The translations under genes were made by a program, and so were the position numbers. Below the pieces are notes generated by a model that saw only the letters and a program-made list of their open reading frames with translations, was not told where the DNA came from and ran no database searches. Below are positions 17,520 to 30,909 of a DNA stretch of 64,000 bases, one piece after another. Origin of the DNA: Cacajao melanocephalus (taxonomy: Eukaryota > Chordata > Mammalia > Primates > Pitheciidae); contig CAUYLG010033147.1 in NCBI GenBank assembly GCA_963573385.1, positions 43,960 to 107,959 on the forward strand, written 5' to 3'. Positions within the stretch are counted from its first letter, which is position 1, and each line of letters begins with the position of its first letter.

Positions 17520-18112
17520 TTCCTAACTTCAGATAAGTACATAAGTATGTGATGCTTTGAGTTGCTGAAGACAAGTTTCTTCTCCAAAGCCAAGCAAAAA
17601 TAGCCAAAACTGTAAGTAGAAACATGAAATTAAAATCTACCTCTATATGGCCTCTCATGTGCTATAATAGATTTTCATTTTTAAGCCATTTTGAATTTGT
17701 TCTTCTTTTCTTTGCCCCTAAAAGTATCCTAAACTGATGTAATTTCATTATGATAATATTCATTAAGTCATCCACAACTGATGGCTTACTAAATTATTAA
17801 TCGTTACAGTGATTCACAACAACAAAAGCCATTTTAAAGATACAATTCATATTTAAATATTAATATTATGTAGTTCTTAATGAATTACACTAATCTAAAC
17901 AATCAAGTTTCCCTGCCTTACAGCCACCCTAAACCCCACCCTATTATCTCTAAATCCTGCTAGTTCTCTATGCCTACTCATCTTTGAAGTCTCTAAAAAA
18001 GTCACGCATTTAAATTGGCAGTCACTAACCTGGATTTGGCCATTCAAAAGTAATGACTGATGATATGACATTTCCATCTTTTTTCACTTTTAGAAACCTC
18101 TATGCTATTTGC
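17520..18112. other. Intronic sequence, no gene seen
   Basis: I recognise no exon, RNA gene or repeat in this interval. Confidence 0.5.
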
Positions 18113-18505
18113 CATCATGTCTATACTAATTTACATTCCCCAAGACAATGTGCGAGGCTTCTCTGCTCTCCTCACCAACATTAGATTTTGTCTTTTTTGT
18201 AACAGACAATGTACCGAGTGTGAGGTGATATCTTACTATGATTTTTAATTTGCATTTCCCTGAAGACCAATGTTGAGCATTTTTCCATATACCTGTTGAC
18301 CAACAGCTTTTAAAAGATATCTACTCAGGTGTTTTGCCCATTTTTTAAAAATTGGGTTATTTGTTTTCTTGATACTGAGTTATTTGTTTTCTTGATACTG
18401 AGTTATTTGAACGACTTATATATATTTGGATATTAACCCCTTATCAGAGGTATAGTTTGCAAATATATTCTCCCATTCCACAGGTAGTCTTTTCATTCTG
18501 TTGAA
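18113..18505 (-). mobile_element. Old L1 (L1M) ORF2 3' part, antisense
   Basis: Landmarks are 'gtgtgaggtgatatct', 'tttgcatttccctga', 'ttgcccatttttt', 'atattaaccccttatcaga' and 'tctcccattcc'. This is the reverse complement of the C-terminal ORF2 region of a mammalian-wide L1. A 23-bp direct duplication sits at 18356-18401. Confidence 0.9.
18356..18401. repeat. Perfect 23-bp tandem duplication inside L1
   Basis: Two identical 23-bp units (18356-18378 and 18379-18401) begin GTTATTTG and end GATACTGA. A third GTTATTTG follows. Confidence 0.95.
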
Positions 18506-18529
18506 TAACTTCCAAAGATGTATTACATG

Positions 18530-18740
18530 GCATGGTGGCTATGGTTAAAAATGTATTGTATACCTGCAAATTGTTAAGCAATTAGATCTTTGATGTTCTA
18601 ACAACAACAACAAAGAGATAACTATGTAAGTTGATAGATAATTAGCTTGATATAATAATTTCACAATACATACGTATGTCAAAAATAATCATGCCATATA
18701 GTGCAAATATATGTACTATAGAGCTGTGTGGGAGGTGGGG
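18530..18740 (+). mobile_element. Old L1 3' UTR end, sense
   Basis: The stretch resembles 'tggctatggttaa..tgtattgtatac', then 'ttagatctt..atgttctaacaac', then 'gtaagttgatagataattagcttgat'. These match the 3' UTR of L1M elements read in the plus direction, immediately after the antisense block. Confidence 0.8.
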
Positions 18741-18744
18741 GTAG

Positions 18745-21700
18745 AATTGACCAGAAAAAAAAATGATAAAAACCTGAAGCTAGAACTATATATAGTGCTT
18801 GCCTTTTTCCTCCTGCAATTCTTCGTTTCTTCAAGGGACTATGTTTTAGTCAGTTAAATGAGTATAATTTCAGAATCAGATATTCCTGAATTTGAATTTC
18901 AGATTCGTTCCTTATTAGATGCTACATATCTTTTATGAAACTTAGTTCCCTCATCTCTAAAATAATAGTTCAGATATTCTATATGTTTTGAATTGAAAAA
19001 TGATGTCATCCCTATGGGGAGAAAAAAAAAACCCTGCAGAGTAAATGGCAGGTTTCCTTCTTTCATTCAATTAATTCACCAAATACTTAAAACTAAACAC
19101 CGATCATTAAGGAAACAAGGTTATCTACAATCATTCTATACATTCTGGGTATCTTTTTCTCCCCTGTATGCATGTAACTATTTTGAGATTTTATCCAAGC
19201 TCTTCACCCTTCTAACACAACTACTGACATTTCCATTCCCCTTTAGCTGATGAATTATCTTCCTTGAAACAAAACAGTGATTAGTCTCTGAGTATTCACC
19301 TCCCTTTATCATTCAACCTCAGCTCCCTACATGGAGGTTAGAATGTGTTTTGGAGTCCTAATTAGTAATGACACTTTATACTTATAAAACTTTATCTTCT
19401 CCCATCACACATCCCCATCCATGTCCATCACGTGAGACTTAAAGGCTTTAACATGAGGTAAAAGGCATGGGGGAGAGAGGCAGCCGAGCAGGAAAAGTCA
19501 AGTGAAACTTCACTAATAACAAAGTCCTCTTTCCTCCCATAGTCAATAGCTTAATCCTTTGATTTTCCTAGTAAGAAAGAGATAACTTCCTGATTAAAGA
19601 AGTCACTGTTCATCAATGTGCTGTATTAATGCACGATGTAAGAAGGAGGCTATTTTTAATAAAATTTTTCATTATAATAAAAATGATATAGGGATTGAAA
19701 GCAAAAATACATTAATAACTTAGGGCATTGAATAATAGCTCAGAATTTTGTACTAAAAAGTATTATTTTAATAACACAAGCACACTAAAGTTGAACATTT
19801 CATATCCATTCTGGATGTGGTTGAGAAGGTTTTTATAAAGCACAGAGGACCTCAAAAATGTCATTTACAACATAGGTTGAACTTTGTTTTTAAATTGCAG
19901 ACCACCTGCAACCGTCGCGGAGGTAAAATGCATTAGCATGGGGCTTGCGAGAGGGCTTCGAAATAAAATAACTCATCTAGATTACCAATTAAAGTGATTA
20001 TATATAAAATTTGAGAAGGGAGATGAAAGTAAAAATAGATAAATCAGAAGCACTAGTAATTTCTTTAATTTAAAAATATGCTTCAAGTTAAAAGCAGCAT
20101 ATGTAATAATGGTAATATTAATAGATAAATGGTAGGCACACAGACAAATAGGTGATAAAGGTATTCTGGGATATCTGAAAATGCATTCTGTCCAATAAAC
20201 TTAAAAGCTTTTATCACTGAAGTTAGACCTAGAGAACACCAGAAAAATCATTTAAAAATATAATAATAAAACACACACAGCTACCAGACAAAGGAGGATT
20301 TTTGAGGTTAAATTAAATTTCATTTTTTTAAAAAAGAGAAAACATACAAGTATCTCTTAAAAATTAAGATGAAAGAAGTATTTTCTTACTTTTCTTCTCT
20401 CACTATACATACAGTTCAGAATTGGTTTCCAATAAGAACGGAATGAATAATCAACTTTTAATTAACCATGGTGGATTATCTTGATTTTCGGGACTTTAAA
20501 TACTTGCTCTATCGACACAGCAGACATTTACTATTGGCCATATCTAATCTAGTTAATTATATCACTATCAACATATTATATCTCCCTCATTTATTTATAT
20601 ATTTCAATACATATATTGAAAAGTTTTGAGACCCCAACTACATAACCATATCCTATGCCTTAGATAAAGCTTCAAAATAACAAATCTTACAGAAAGATTT
20701 AAGTTTTCCCTATTCCAAGCCTAATTAATTTTCAGTGAGAACATAAGACCAGGGATAAGGTGATTCATCTTTGTTAATCCTCTTGAATTAAATCATAACT
20801 GTGACTTTAATATTTTATAGTTCATATATTTATGGAAGATCTGCTCTATGTGCGGCTGCGATTTAAACAAAATGTGTGAAATAAACACACAGTCCAACAC
20901 ATCATATATTTCCAACAAAACACATCATCATACAAAGGCAAAAGTAATTTGCTTTTTAAAATCAGTCAATTTAATTCACTTCTGTCGGGTAATATTTTAA
21001 ACATGCATTCAGCATATATTTGCTGGGCTTCTATTATGTTCTACAAATACACATAAGAATTTAGAGCACACTCTCTATTCTCTCTATTCAAATACATTGT
21101 ATTTAATGAGAAGCTAGCAGGGAAAGGCATTCTTGTTCCCATGGAGTTCACATGGAAGGTCACAGTAGAGTATCACAAGTTTGAAATGCAGAATTCAGGT
21201 ATATTATCTCGTCTTTGATTGACTCCCTAAAGCCTTTAACAATGACTGGTATAAGCAATTAATTAATATTTGTTGAAAGAACTGATGTGCACAGTAATGA
21301 GCAATGAGGCTGAGAGAACAGGACTGTGTAAATGAGTACAAGGCAGAAGTACTGACAGTTCTAAGTCAAACACTCCCAAATAATTCAAACAAAAGGTAGA
21401 TAGGTAATTAAAATGGCATCTTATAAACATAGTCCCAAAGTAAACTCTGAAAAACATAATGATATAAAATACGTTTCATGCCAATAAGTAATTTTTGGTA
21501 ACTGCTTCATGGATATGAGTAAAACAAACCTTTAAGTGAAATCAGAAATATTTTAATAGGAAAATATGATGTATCTAGAGTAAAATGTTTATATCAAGTC
21601 TAGCCCTACCATTTTTTAAAGCTTTCTATTTGTGCAAGTAATTTTGTCTTTTTGAAGTTTATTATCCTATTCTAAATCAGAAATACTATTTACCTTTCAG

Positions 21701-22240
21701 GATAACAGTGTGACTTCATTAGGTAAATTTAAATTGACTACAAGTGTTTTGTCAATATGTCTCACAATGCATAATATACATATTTAAAAATATTACATCA
21801 TAGTATAACTGTTACCCTTTGATGATTCAAAAGTTTTACCTGGTGTAACGATTAGTGTATAATCTATAGAAGAAGTAGTATAAAGCCAGTTTTTGTGGCT
21901 AAATGATATGATAAAGAGTGAACAAGAGTAAAAATATGCTTAACTTCAGCTAGTATCACAAAGTTTTAAGTGATTTCTCTAAGTAAATAATTTTTTTAAA
22001 TCAAAAGCATGTAAATGTCACTGATCAAAGTATATGGGGACACACCTCACTGTACATATTAATCTTCACATAATCTGTTCGTAGCATTTCTCTCATGCAT
22101 GATACTTAGAAAGTTACTGCTAGAACACAGAAATTCAACTTCTTTGTTCAGGCAGTGATTAGTAGAGAATAATAATCAGAAAACAAGTAAGTGAGACAAT
22201 GGACATAAAAATAATCAGAAAATCTAGTATTTGAGTTGTC
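18745..22240. other. AT-rich intronic sequence with MIR/L2 scraps, no gene
   Basis: A MIR-like stretch lies at about 18870-18970 ('ttcctgaatttgaatttcag', 'cctcatctctaaaataat'). Possible L2 ends lie near 20995-21120 and 21225-21290. Otherwise I recognise nothing. Confidence 0.45.
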
Positions 22241-22296
22241 AGAGGCATCTGAATCAGAGCAACTCCAACCTGAATAGTGACTGGGTAAAATAAGGC

Positions 22297-22860
22297 TGAG
22301 ACCTACTGGACTGCATTCCCAGATGGTTAGGCATTCTAAGACATACGATGAGATAGAAGGTTGGCACAAGATACAAGGTCATAAAGACCTTGCTGATAAA
22401 ATAGGTTGTAGTAAAGAAGCTGGCCAAAACCTGCCGAAACCAAGATGGCGATGAGTGTGGCCTCTGGTCATCCTCACAGATCACTGTACACTAGTTATAC
22501 TGCATTAGCATGCTAAAAGACACTCTCACCAGCACCACAACAATTTGCAGATGTCAGGGCAACATGCAGAAGTTACCTTATATGGTCTAAAAACGAGAGA
22601 AACCTTCAGTTCCAGGAACTGCCCACCCCTTTCCCAGAAAATTCATGAATAATCCACCCTTGGTTTAGCATATAATGAAGAAATAACAATAAACGGGCAA
22701 ACAGCAAACCTCAGGGCTGCTCTGCCTATGGAGTAGCCATTCTTTTATTCCTTTACTTTCCTAATAAACTTTCTTTCACTTTATGGACTTGCCCTGAATT
22801 CCTGCATGAGCTTCAAGGACCCTGTTTTGGGTTCTGGATTGGGACCTCTTTCTGGTAACA
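22297..22860 (+). mobile_element. ERV1-class LTR, sense
   Basis: The sequence contains 'accaagatggcgatgagtgtggcctctgg' and 'gggctgctctgcctatggagtagcc'. A polyadenylation-type 'cctaataaactttctttcact' follows, and it ends 'gggacctctttctggtaaca'. This is a typical gammaretroviral LTR: AATAAA-like signal, then a U5 ending in CA. I place the start at TGAGACC (22297), but homologous-looking sequence extends about 50 bp upstream. The subfamily is not certain, and no target duplication was found. Confidence 0.75.
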
Positions 22861-23223
22861 GAGGTACCAAAAGAACTTGTTGGGAATGAACAAGTTACAA
22901 TAATATTAAAAATATCCCCAAGTCCTCTCATTAATACTGAGAACAAACTATAAGTGTGCTTATGTTCTCACATTGGGACCTATTCATACTATAATATGGG
23001 CTTTAGTCATAATACATTGGCTGATTTTACAAGCAGAGACATGCATTTTTGACATAGCACCATACTTGCATCCCTGAAAATCTCTGGTGTCTGAAAACTT
23101 GTGCAGTAAAAAATATCATACTTTATGGGAAAAGACAGGATTAGGAGGCAGAACATTCAAAACCTACAGAAATCTATAACCAAGCACTAACAAAAAACGT
23201 AATGGTCTTAATTACAATACTAG

Positions 23224-23809
23224 TGTTAAATACAGTGAGCTCTAAGTTTCTCTTCAAAGAATCAGTACGCCAGTATGTTTGGCTCTATTATTCTTTGTTC
23301 TCCATTTGAAAGTTTAACCTCCTGGTTCTCTTCACCCCCTTGCCCCTAGTTTCAGTAAACAACTTTCCCACCAGTTCTAATCAGCAGTTCACACCTGTTC
23401 CCCTGGTCACCTGCTTTAACCTGAGTCACCCCGATCACCTGATCAGTCCTGACTCATCCTGGTTGCCTGGTTTGACCTGAGTTAACAGTTACCTGTTCCT
23501 TAACCATCCTTCCCGCCAAACTGCTCACTCCACCACTCTGGCTCATACCCCTGCTCCTTTTAAAACAGCCAAGTGACATTAGTTTAGACTGTGCAGTCCA
23601 ACCCTAGCCAATAGGGGAACAACACAGCAGTAGGGTCTACCAGCGTCAGGGATAGGAGCCCCCTCCCTCTCCTGTTTAGGTATGCTCTTGCCATTATTCA
23701 TTTGTGAGACACACCCTTCTATAGAAATAAATCGCCCTCCTGAGAAAGTTCCTTGTCTGAGCTCTAGCTCTTCTCTTTAGCATAGAGAAACAAGCATTTG
23801 ATTCTAACA
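23224..23809 (+). mobile_element. Solo LTR, ERV1 class (LTR8-like), sense, 4-bp TSD
   Basis: It starts TGTTAAATACAG and ends TTCTAACA, flanked by CTAG at 23220-23223 and 23810-23813. A 4-bp duplication is typical of ERV1 integration. No internal retroviral sequence accompanies it, so it is a solo LTR. It shares head and core blocks with the antisense LTR at 8415-8910. Confidence 0.85.
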
Positions 23810-24202
23810 CTAGCGTAGTTAAATCTCTGCTGGTATTTGCACCTTGCTTTCGCACCCTCTCTCAGGATGCAATGCCTGAAGGGTATTCACTTTAAATTGC
23901 AAACTACGATCCACAGTGTAGCCTTTAAAAAATAAAGACAACAAAGTAAACAAAAAACAAACAGTATTTTTCACCAGGCAAAATGACTTCCAAGCTTCTT
24001 CAGTTGCACCTTCAACTTCTCCAGATGCCTATTACATTGGAAATCAAGATGTTCATAAAGCTACTAAGTAAATGAATACTTGTACTAAAGGAAGTCTTTT
24101 GAGTTGATTTTTTTCATATTTTTCTTAATGTCTTCATAACTTGCTAAGGCTTTTTCCTTAATTGTGAGAAAGCCTGGCTCTTGATCACTTAAAAATTAAT
24201 GA

Positions 24203-24530
<328 letters not shown>

Positions 24531-24724
24531 GAATCAACACAATTGCTGCACTCTAACACATCATCCCCCTGTTTATCAATGGTGTAACAAGGTAAGAAGC
24601 ACCAAAGAAACAAACATGGTAGCAAAAAAACCTGAATCATATCTTAAATGTATTTAATATTCTTCGGTATAAATGCAAATACCAACCTAAAAAGGGAAAT
24701 TAAAATCTCTGGGCATATCAGTTG

Positions 24725-24850
24725 CTCTCAATCTCAGGAACGTCATCTATGAAATGTGATTTAATCAGGATTCAATGAGATAATGAGTAAAAATGTTCAA
24801 CACAGCTCTCTGGCATAGAGGAGGTGCTCAAAAATATTAGTCCTTTTTCT
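24725..24850 (+). repeat. MIR 3' part, diverged
   Basis: 'catctatgaaatgtg', 'tcaatgagataatg' and 'ctggcatagaggaggtgctcaaaaat' follow the MIR 3' consensus order. Confidence 0.65.
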
Positions 24851-26319
24851 CTCCTTGGATATTAATAGAAAAAATGTTTAAACTTTATATATTCAATACC
24901 AAAAACCTTTTTTTCATGTAAGTTTTTAGGGGTTTTTCTTTTTTTGGTTTCTCCTTGTTTTTATTTTGTTTTCGTCTGCCAGTGTTAAAAAGAAAATGAA
25001 ACTACAAATAAAACAGAGAAAATGAATTAAATGAAGAATATATAATGAAATGAATTTTACCTACATATTTCTGAGATTTTACCCAAAATTCCAGATCTAT
25101 ACTATACAACATTTAAAGTATAAATGGGGATGGAAAAACAAGATAAAAACAGATGACAAATAAAAGTAAAGAAATTATTCTGAAGCACTGGCCAATAAAA
25201 AGATCAACAGTTTCCATTTTCAAATTTATTGTTGACATTTGTATCTAGATGTGCCATGAATACAGCAAACTTGACATATAATTTTAAAAATAACCAAGTT
25301 AAAAATTACTTAAAATGGGTGTACCTTTTCATTTATTTTTTCCTATTTCTATTAAGATAAAATCCTTTTTTCTTTAAATAGACTTAAAACTTCATGTGGC
25401 ACCTTCCCGCCAATTTCTCAGTTTGTATTTGTCCCTAAGATCCTATTAAGTCTTCCACAGGCACGTGTGTCATGTCCACTCACTCATTTTTCTTTTCTTC
25501 TGGTCCATCCTACACGTGGCCAGTAGACTTAAAAACAAATCAGTTTAATCATGCTACTCGCTGCCCAAACAATGGCTCCCAAAGATCTAACAGGAGTCAA
25601 AAACAGCTTGGCCTCAAGGTTGTTCTGTCTTCCATTTCCACCAATATTTCCATAATTGAGTGCAGGGTCTCAAACTGCTTAACGAATCCTTGGATTCATC
25701 AAACTGGATTATTTCTGTTCTCTCAACAGGTATCTCTTTCTTACAATTTGTTCACTCATTTTTTTTTCTCCTGATATTAATGATTTTCTCCATTTAGTCT
25801 CACTATGTTGAAGCCCTTTCAGTTTCATTGAATGGCAAGGTGATGTCCCGGCAAGAGGCTAGGCTTCGGACATGTCCCAAATGCAAATCCTTATTTCCAA
25901 GAAGTTAAACCTTAGACAGTTATTTAAACTCCCTATGTCTCATGGCCCTTATACACAAAGGAAGGATAATCATTATATTAATAACAGGATAATAGAGGAT
26001 TATGGCAAGAGAGCCTGTCAGTTAGTAAACACAATCAATTTTAGCTGGTTCTAGGCACTAAACTCCTAAGGACTCAGACTACTTAATGTTTAATTAATCA
26101 TGTAATATATTTTGTCATTTTATAATATTTTGTTGAACAATTTATGTATCTCTCACATGCTTATTTGGCTTTTTAAATTTATATTATTTGTTTTTGCAAT
26201 TATCAACACTGAATTCTCCACACACAAACGAATTTTTTAAAAAAATGAGTCAACAATGCATTAAATATAAGTATTCAACTAGAAGTTGAAAAATCTACTC
26301 CTGATTCCAGATAACTACA

Positions 26320-26415
26320 AAAATAAGTGATATAGGCAAATCAGATAATTCTTCTGTACCTCAGTTTCTTCATCCATAAAACAAAGCTAATAAAAGCACT
26401 TTGCACAAGTGGTCT
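26320..26415 (+). repeat. MIR fragment, diverged
   Basis: 'gcaaatcagataattcttctgtacctcagtttcttcatccataaaa' is a MIR core-to-tail match. Confidence 0.65.
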
Positions 26416-26766
26416 GTACTGTTAGAAGGTGCTGATATTACACTCATTTTAAGGCCTCAAAAAGTGCTTGTTATTTGATTAACTGACAAAATGGCACCGA
26501 ATTTAAATATGTCTTACTTTGAGATGAAGACATATTTGATTCTTTTAAATAAAATCTATGAACAAGTTTGGTGTTAGGAGAACTGAAGAGTTTGGAGACT
26601 GCAGCTCTAGTAATTAACCCTTTTACTCCTCTGTTTGATCTTTAGTAAGTCATTTATCTTAATTATGTGCCAATCCTAAGCCTCTTGGTGTTTAACACCA
26701 GCCTGATGTTGGTCCATAGACAGGATTCATGATACAAAAAAGGCAAATCATTCCTCAAAACTTTTA

Positions 26767-26780
26767 CTGCCATCTGCTGG
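26767..26780 (-). promoter_or_regulatory. Candidate CTCF motif
   Basis: On the minus strand the sequence reads CCAGCAGATGGCAG. This fits the CTCF core consensus CCASYAGRKGGCAG at every position. Occupancy cannot be told from sequence. Confidence 0.45.
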
Positions 26781-27214
26781 CAAATGGTAAAAATAAATAC
26801 GTGTTCCATCGCTAGGAGTGTAAGTGGAGCCCCCTGGAGTTGTTCTTCACACAACCTATGCAACCATTCCTAGGAATGCTGTCTAATGAGGTGTCTGGGA
26901 CACATCAAGTATTCTGTAAATGTTAGATAAATGAATAAATGATGAATGCGTCACCCATATCAATAAGTAATCTCTATTCCCTTGATATTCTTCTCTAATC
27001 GCAGAGCAGCTTATGATGATCTTTCTAAATTATATAATTAAATGTTTATAAACCACAGACAAATTTATCTATACATATATTATTAAAAAATATAAACAAA
27101 GCCTAGCATAGTAGAGTTGACATTAGCAAAGTGCCTGCCTATACATATTTATTGTCACAACTGCTCCTTATGGCTGAGCATCAAGTTCAACTGGCCAGAG
27201 TTTTTAATTTCAAA

Positions 27215-27325
27215 TTTTCAAATAAGCAAATAGCGGTTCTAAGGGTGTAAGTTGCTTCTTCAAGGTTGAGAGACTCTTAGTAGCCTAAGTCTTCTGATTC
27301 CAAACCCAATGAATTTTCTTCATCC
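27215..27325 (-). repeat. MIR/L2-type relic, antisense
   Basis: 'gtaagttgcttcttcaaggttgagagactcttagtagcc..agtcttctgattccaaaccca' corresponds to the reverse complement of a MIR-type SINE. Confidence 0.5.
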
Positions 27326-30300
27326 CCATGAGTTTTAATAGATCAAATGGAGTCAAGAAAAATTTGATCGATTGACCTGAAATTCTTCAAACTATAATGT
27401 TTTGATTGCTAGCTATGCTTATAAATATTCTCAAAATTCCCCATTATCTCTCTTCAATATTTAAATCCAAACATCTTCATTTAAATTAAAGATGTTTCAT
27501 TACATCACAGCCTTCTACAATGTCTTGTAATGATTGATGGATTGTTAGTGGCACAAGTGAAATTAGAAAACTAGGAAATACGTTGATCTATTTGGGATTA
27601 GTACTACTATTATAACTGTAAATTATTAAAAGTTATTAAAATATTTAAAAGAGCACCAGAGAGAAGCACTTTTATTCATTGAACAATTAGAGATAGCTTG
27701 GCTCTATAAAGTACAGAAATATTACATTTAATAAAAGCATAAAAGCACTGGTTACATCTTATTCTCCTATCACGTAATTTGGAAAATTAAAATATATTTG
27801 TAATTTTTTTAAATAGGCCTTTCCTCAGTTTAAATGGGATTGTATAACGGGCATACTACATTTAAAATTTAGGACAATAAAATTTGAAAAACAATGACAG
27901 TCCCTTGATAAGAATATTAAAATTATTAAATTAATTTTACATACACCAACACTCAGAGGATTAATTTCATTTTGGGGGGAAAGAAGGCAATTCAGACTCA
28001 CTCTATCAGTTATTGAGGACTTTTCTTCATGCCCTCAAAAATTAATTGCTGTGACAGATGACCCTGAGATAAGTTACAATGATTTCCCAAATGTTAAAAG
28101 ACAAAGAAAGCAGGAGGACCAGTTACAGAGTCTTCAGACTGTCGATCCTGTTACTATTTGCACTGATTCCACACAAGGACAGGCAAAAAACAAATTACAC
28201 TGTTCAGCTTGGTTACCAGCTTCAATCTCTGTAGCTCATTTCTCAGTTTCATTACTAACTAGCTTTCTTTTTGAAAGAAGGCCATTTTATTTACAAAATC
28301 ATACGAAGTCTAACTTTCTTTTGGTCCTGAATGAGGTTCCTTTGTTCCACTAATTGCTTCTCTAGAAGGACTTTACCTCGGGGAGAACATTAGCTCCCAT
28401 TGTCATTGAAAAGACTCATCTGACACTCCGGGGACTCATCAACTTCCCTTCTGGCTCTATGAGCTCCTATTCTGCATTAAAAGTAAAGTGAGAAAATGCT
28501 CTGCTTAACTCCTTTGATATGAAGTAGGGAGGGAAATTCTCTGGGTTACTCTCTGACAATAAAAATATTAATTTACATTAGCCTATCTTCCCCAAGTGCA
28601 AAAGAAGACCAAGTTGATTTAATAGAAACTTTGTACAAAGAGGTTGATATCAAAGAATGAGAGCAGAGCAGATAGAAAAAGGATCTGAGAGACGCTGGAG
28701 CCATGTAACAGCCCAGACAGACGATGAGTTTGTGGAGATCTCTCCGGTAATCTTCAAACTAGTAGACAGGTACACACCTGTGCTCTATTTTTAGAAGGGG
28801 CATTTCCCAAATGTACAATGACTTACTAGACCTTCACCAAAGAGAGTAACTGTAAGCAGATGTCTGGTTTAACTAATCAACTGGGCAATTCACCCCTCCT
28901 TTCCTCATGATTTTGGCTTAGGTAAATGTTCTACGTAGGTACATTTGAACTTGAATTGCAGGAGAGATGAATAGCCTTATTCTTACCTTAGGTTTTAGTA
29001 TAACAGTGCTTCTATTTTATATATGTGAACATCCAGGGAAAAAAATGTTTATTAATCATACTTGCTTAATTTTTAAAGAAAGAAGGAAGTGATTTTAGAA
29101 ATGTAAAAAGCTCATGAAAGCAACCCATACATACTACAGTTTGGGAGTTTGAATAAACAAAGATCCAAACGGCAAATGCAGTTAATCAGAAACTGAAGTT
29201 ATCACTGGAGATTTATCATTACCAAGGCTGTGACCAAGTTTTGAACACACAAAAAAAAAGTAATTGCAAAAGTTACAGAATTACAGAATTTTCTTTCCAT
29301 TGATCATTAAATTCAGACTTGACAATAACATTCTAACCTCACTTCATTAGACATTAATCTTGCAGTAGAAATGAGAGCCTTTAAAGGAGTATTTCTGCTA
29401 CAATAAAAAAGCGTCTTAGAATAATAAGGTTGTGTTGGGAGTTACAAGGAAACTATTAGTCCTCGTTAGCTAATTATAGCATTGGCATTCACTTAAGTTA
29501 GTTTCTCACTTAATATCATTTTCTCCTATTCAACTGCTGTAGTTCAAAACGTTTTGACTCCTGAAAAGGGAATATATCATTGTTGCCTTTCCCCAGTCTA
29601 ACTGCACACCACTTTCCAAAGCAATAGCTTCAATCATGCTTCATAAAATCCCCTGCAAGTATATTGTTGGACACATAAATCAGCAAGCTGGGATTTTAGC
29701 AGTTCTAAGACAAGACCAGGAATCACTGACTGGTGGCTTTCCATGGCCCTCTTTACAAGAGAATAAACAAAATTATGAGTGACACTGATAGTGTGTCTGA
29801 TATTTGCTGCTGCATCCTTAATTCAAGAACAAAACACTAGCATAGAGGAATTGGACCCCAGGGTGAGGGTCTCTATCTCCAAACATCTCTGACTACATCA
29901 GGACACATGGCATAGAAGTACTATATGTTCTTTTTCACAAAAGCTAAGTCCCTCTGTTGTGCATCTATGCCTCTCTGAGTGTCATGCATTGTGAAATTGT
30001 ACTAGATAGAGATCCTTACAATCATGGTCTCCTTCCACCCTGTTTCATTACAGTGAATATGTGTTCCCCTTCAGAGATGCTTGTCTCTGAGTGCCTCTTT
30101 ATAAATACCTTTTATTCTGACTTATAAATTAGCTGAATCACAATTTCACATCTATGTTACATATATACATCCAAATGTTATGTTTCTGTGTACTAGCTAA
30201 ACCTATATATCTAAACATTTCTAGATTTCCTATGTATCCAAATTCCAACACACCTAGCCTCTGCAATGATAAATTCAGACTCCACAACTGAGACGTTTTT

Positions 30301-30893
30301 CTTCTCCTAACCACTCACAATGTAATCATAAGTCTGCATAAACTTGTGTCCCAGTATGCCCCCATGCTACTCCACACTATCTACCCTTACTTAATTGCAG
30401 TTGTATTTTAACTGCAATTTTCAGGGATTGTTTCCTAGTGCTCAAAAATACCTGTCTATGCTGTAAATGAACAGTCAAACACAATCAGCAGCTATCTGAA
30501 AATTAAAGCAGCCTATCTGCAGGACATATGTGTATGGTGATCTTTGCTTAAGAACCACTGGATTAACGAATTGGGCTAATATAGCTTCAGATGGACATAG
30601 CTGCAATTTTACTAAGACCGAAATATTTCATACTCTATGTTAAGAGGGGAAAATGAGCAGAATCTTATCAAGACACTTTATTAAGAACTATAGCAATATC
30701 CAACATTTGCATACTGATTTCTGAATCTGCATCCAATCGTGTTTCATCAGCCACTAACACTATAGCTGTGGGGAGGAGAAGGGCAGTGAAAGGAAGGCTT
30801 CACATCCAAAATGTCAAGCCCTGCTGAAGAATGATAGAAGGACTCTGTTGAAGAGCAGAAACAACCGTCTTCTGGGCTTAAAATGGAGTTCTA

Positions 30894-30909
30894 CCACCCC
30901 CTGCTGGCC
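30894..30909 (-). promoter_or_regulatory. Candidate CTCF-like motif near the NCAM2 promoter
   Basis: On the minus strand it reads GGCCAGCAGGGGGTGG. The core CCAGCAGGGGG matches the CTCF consensus, with T instead of C at the following position. It lies about 1.2 kb inside intron 1. Confidence 0.4.

Noticed and set aside
17215..17658. 147-residue minus-strand frame
   Set aside because: It covers the non-coding end of the Tigger element and flank, outside the transposase frame, and has no recognisable domain.
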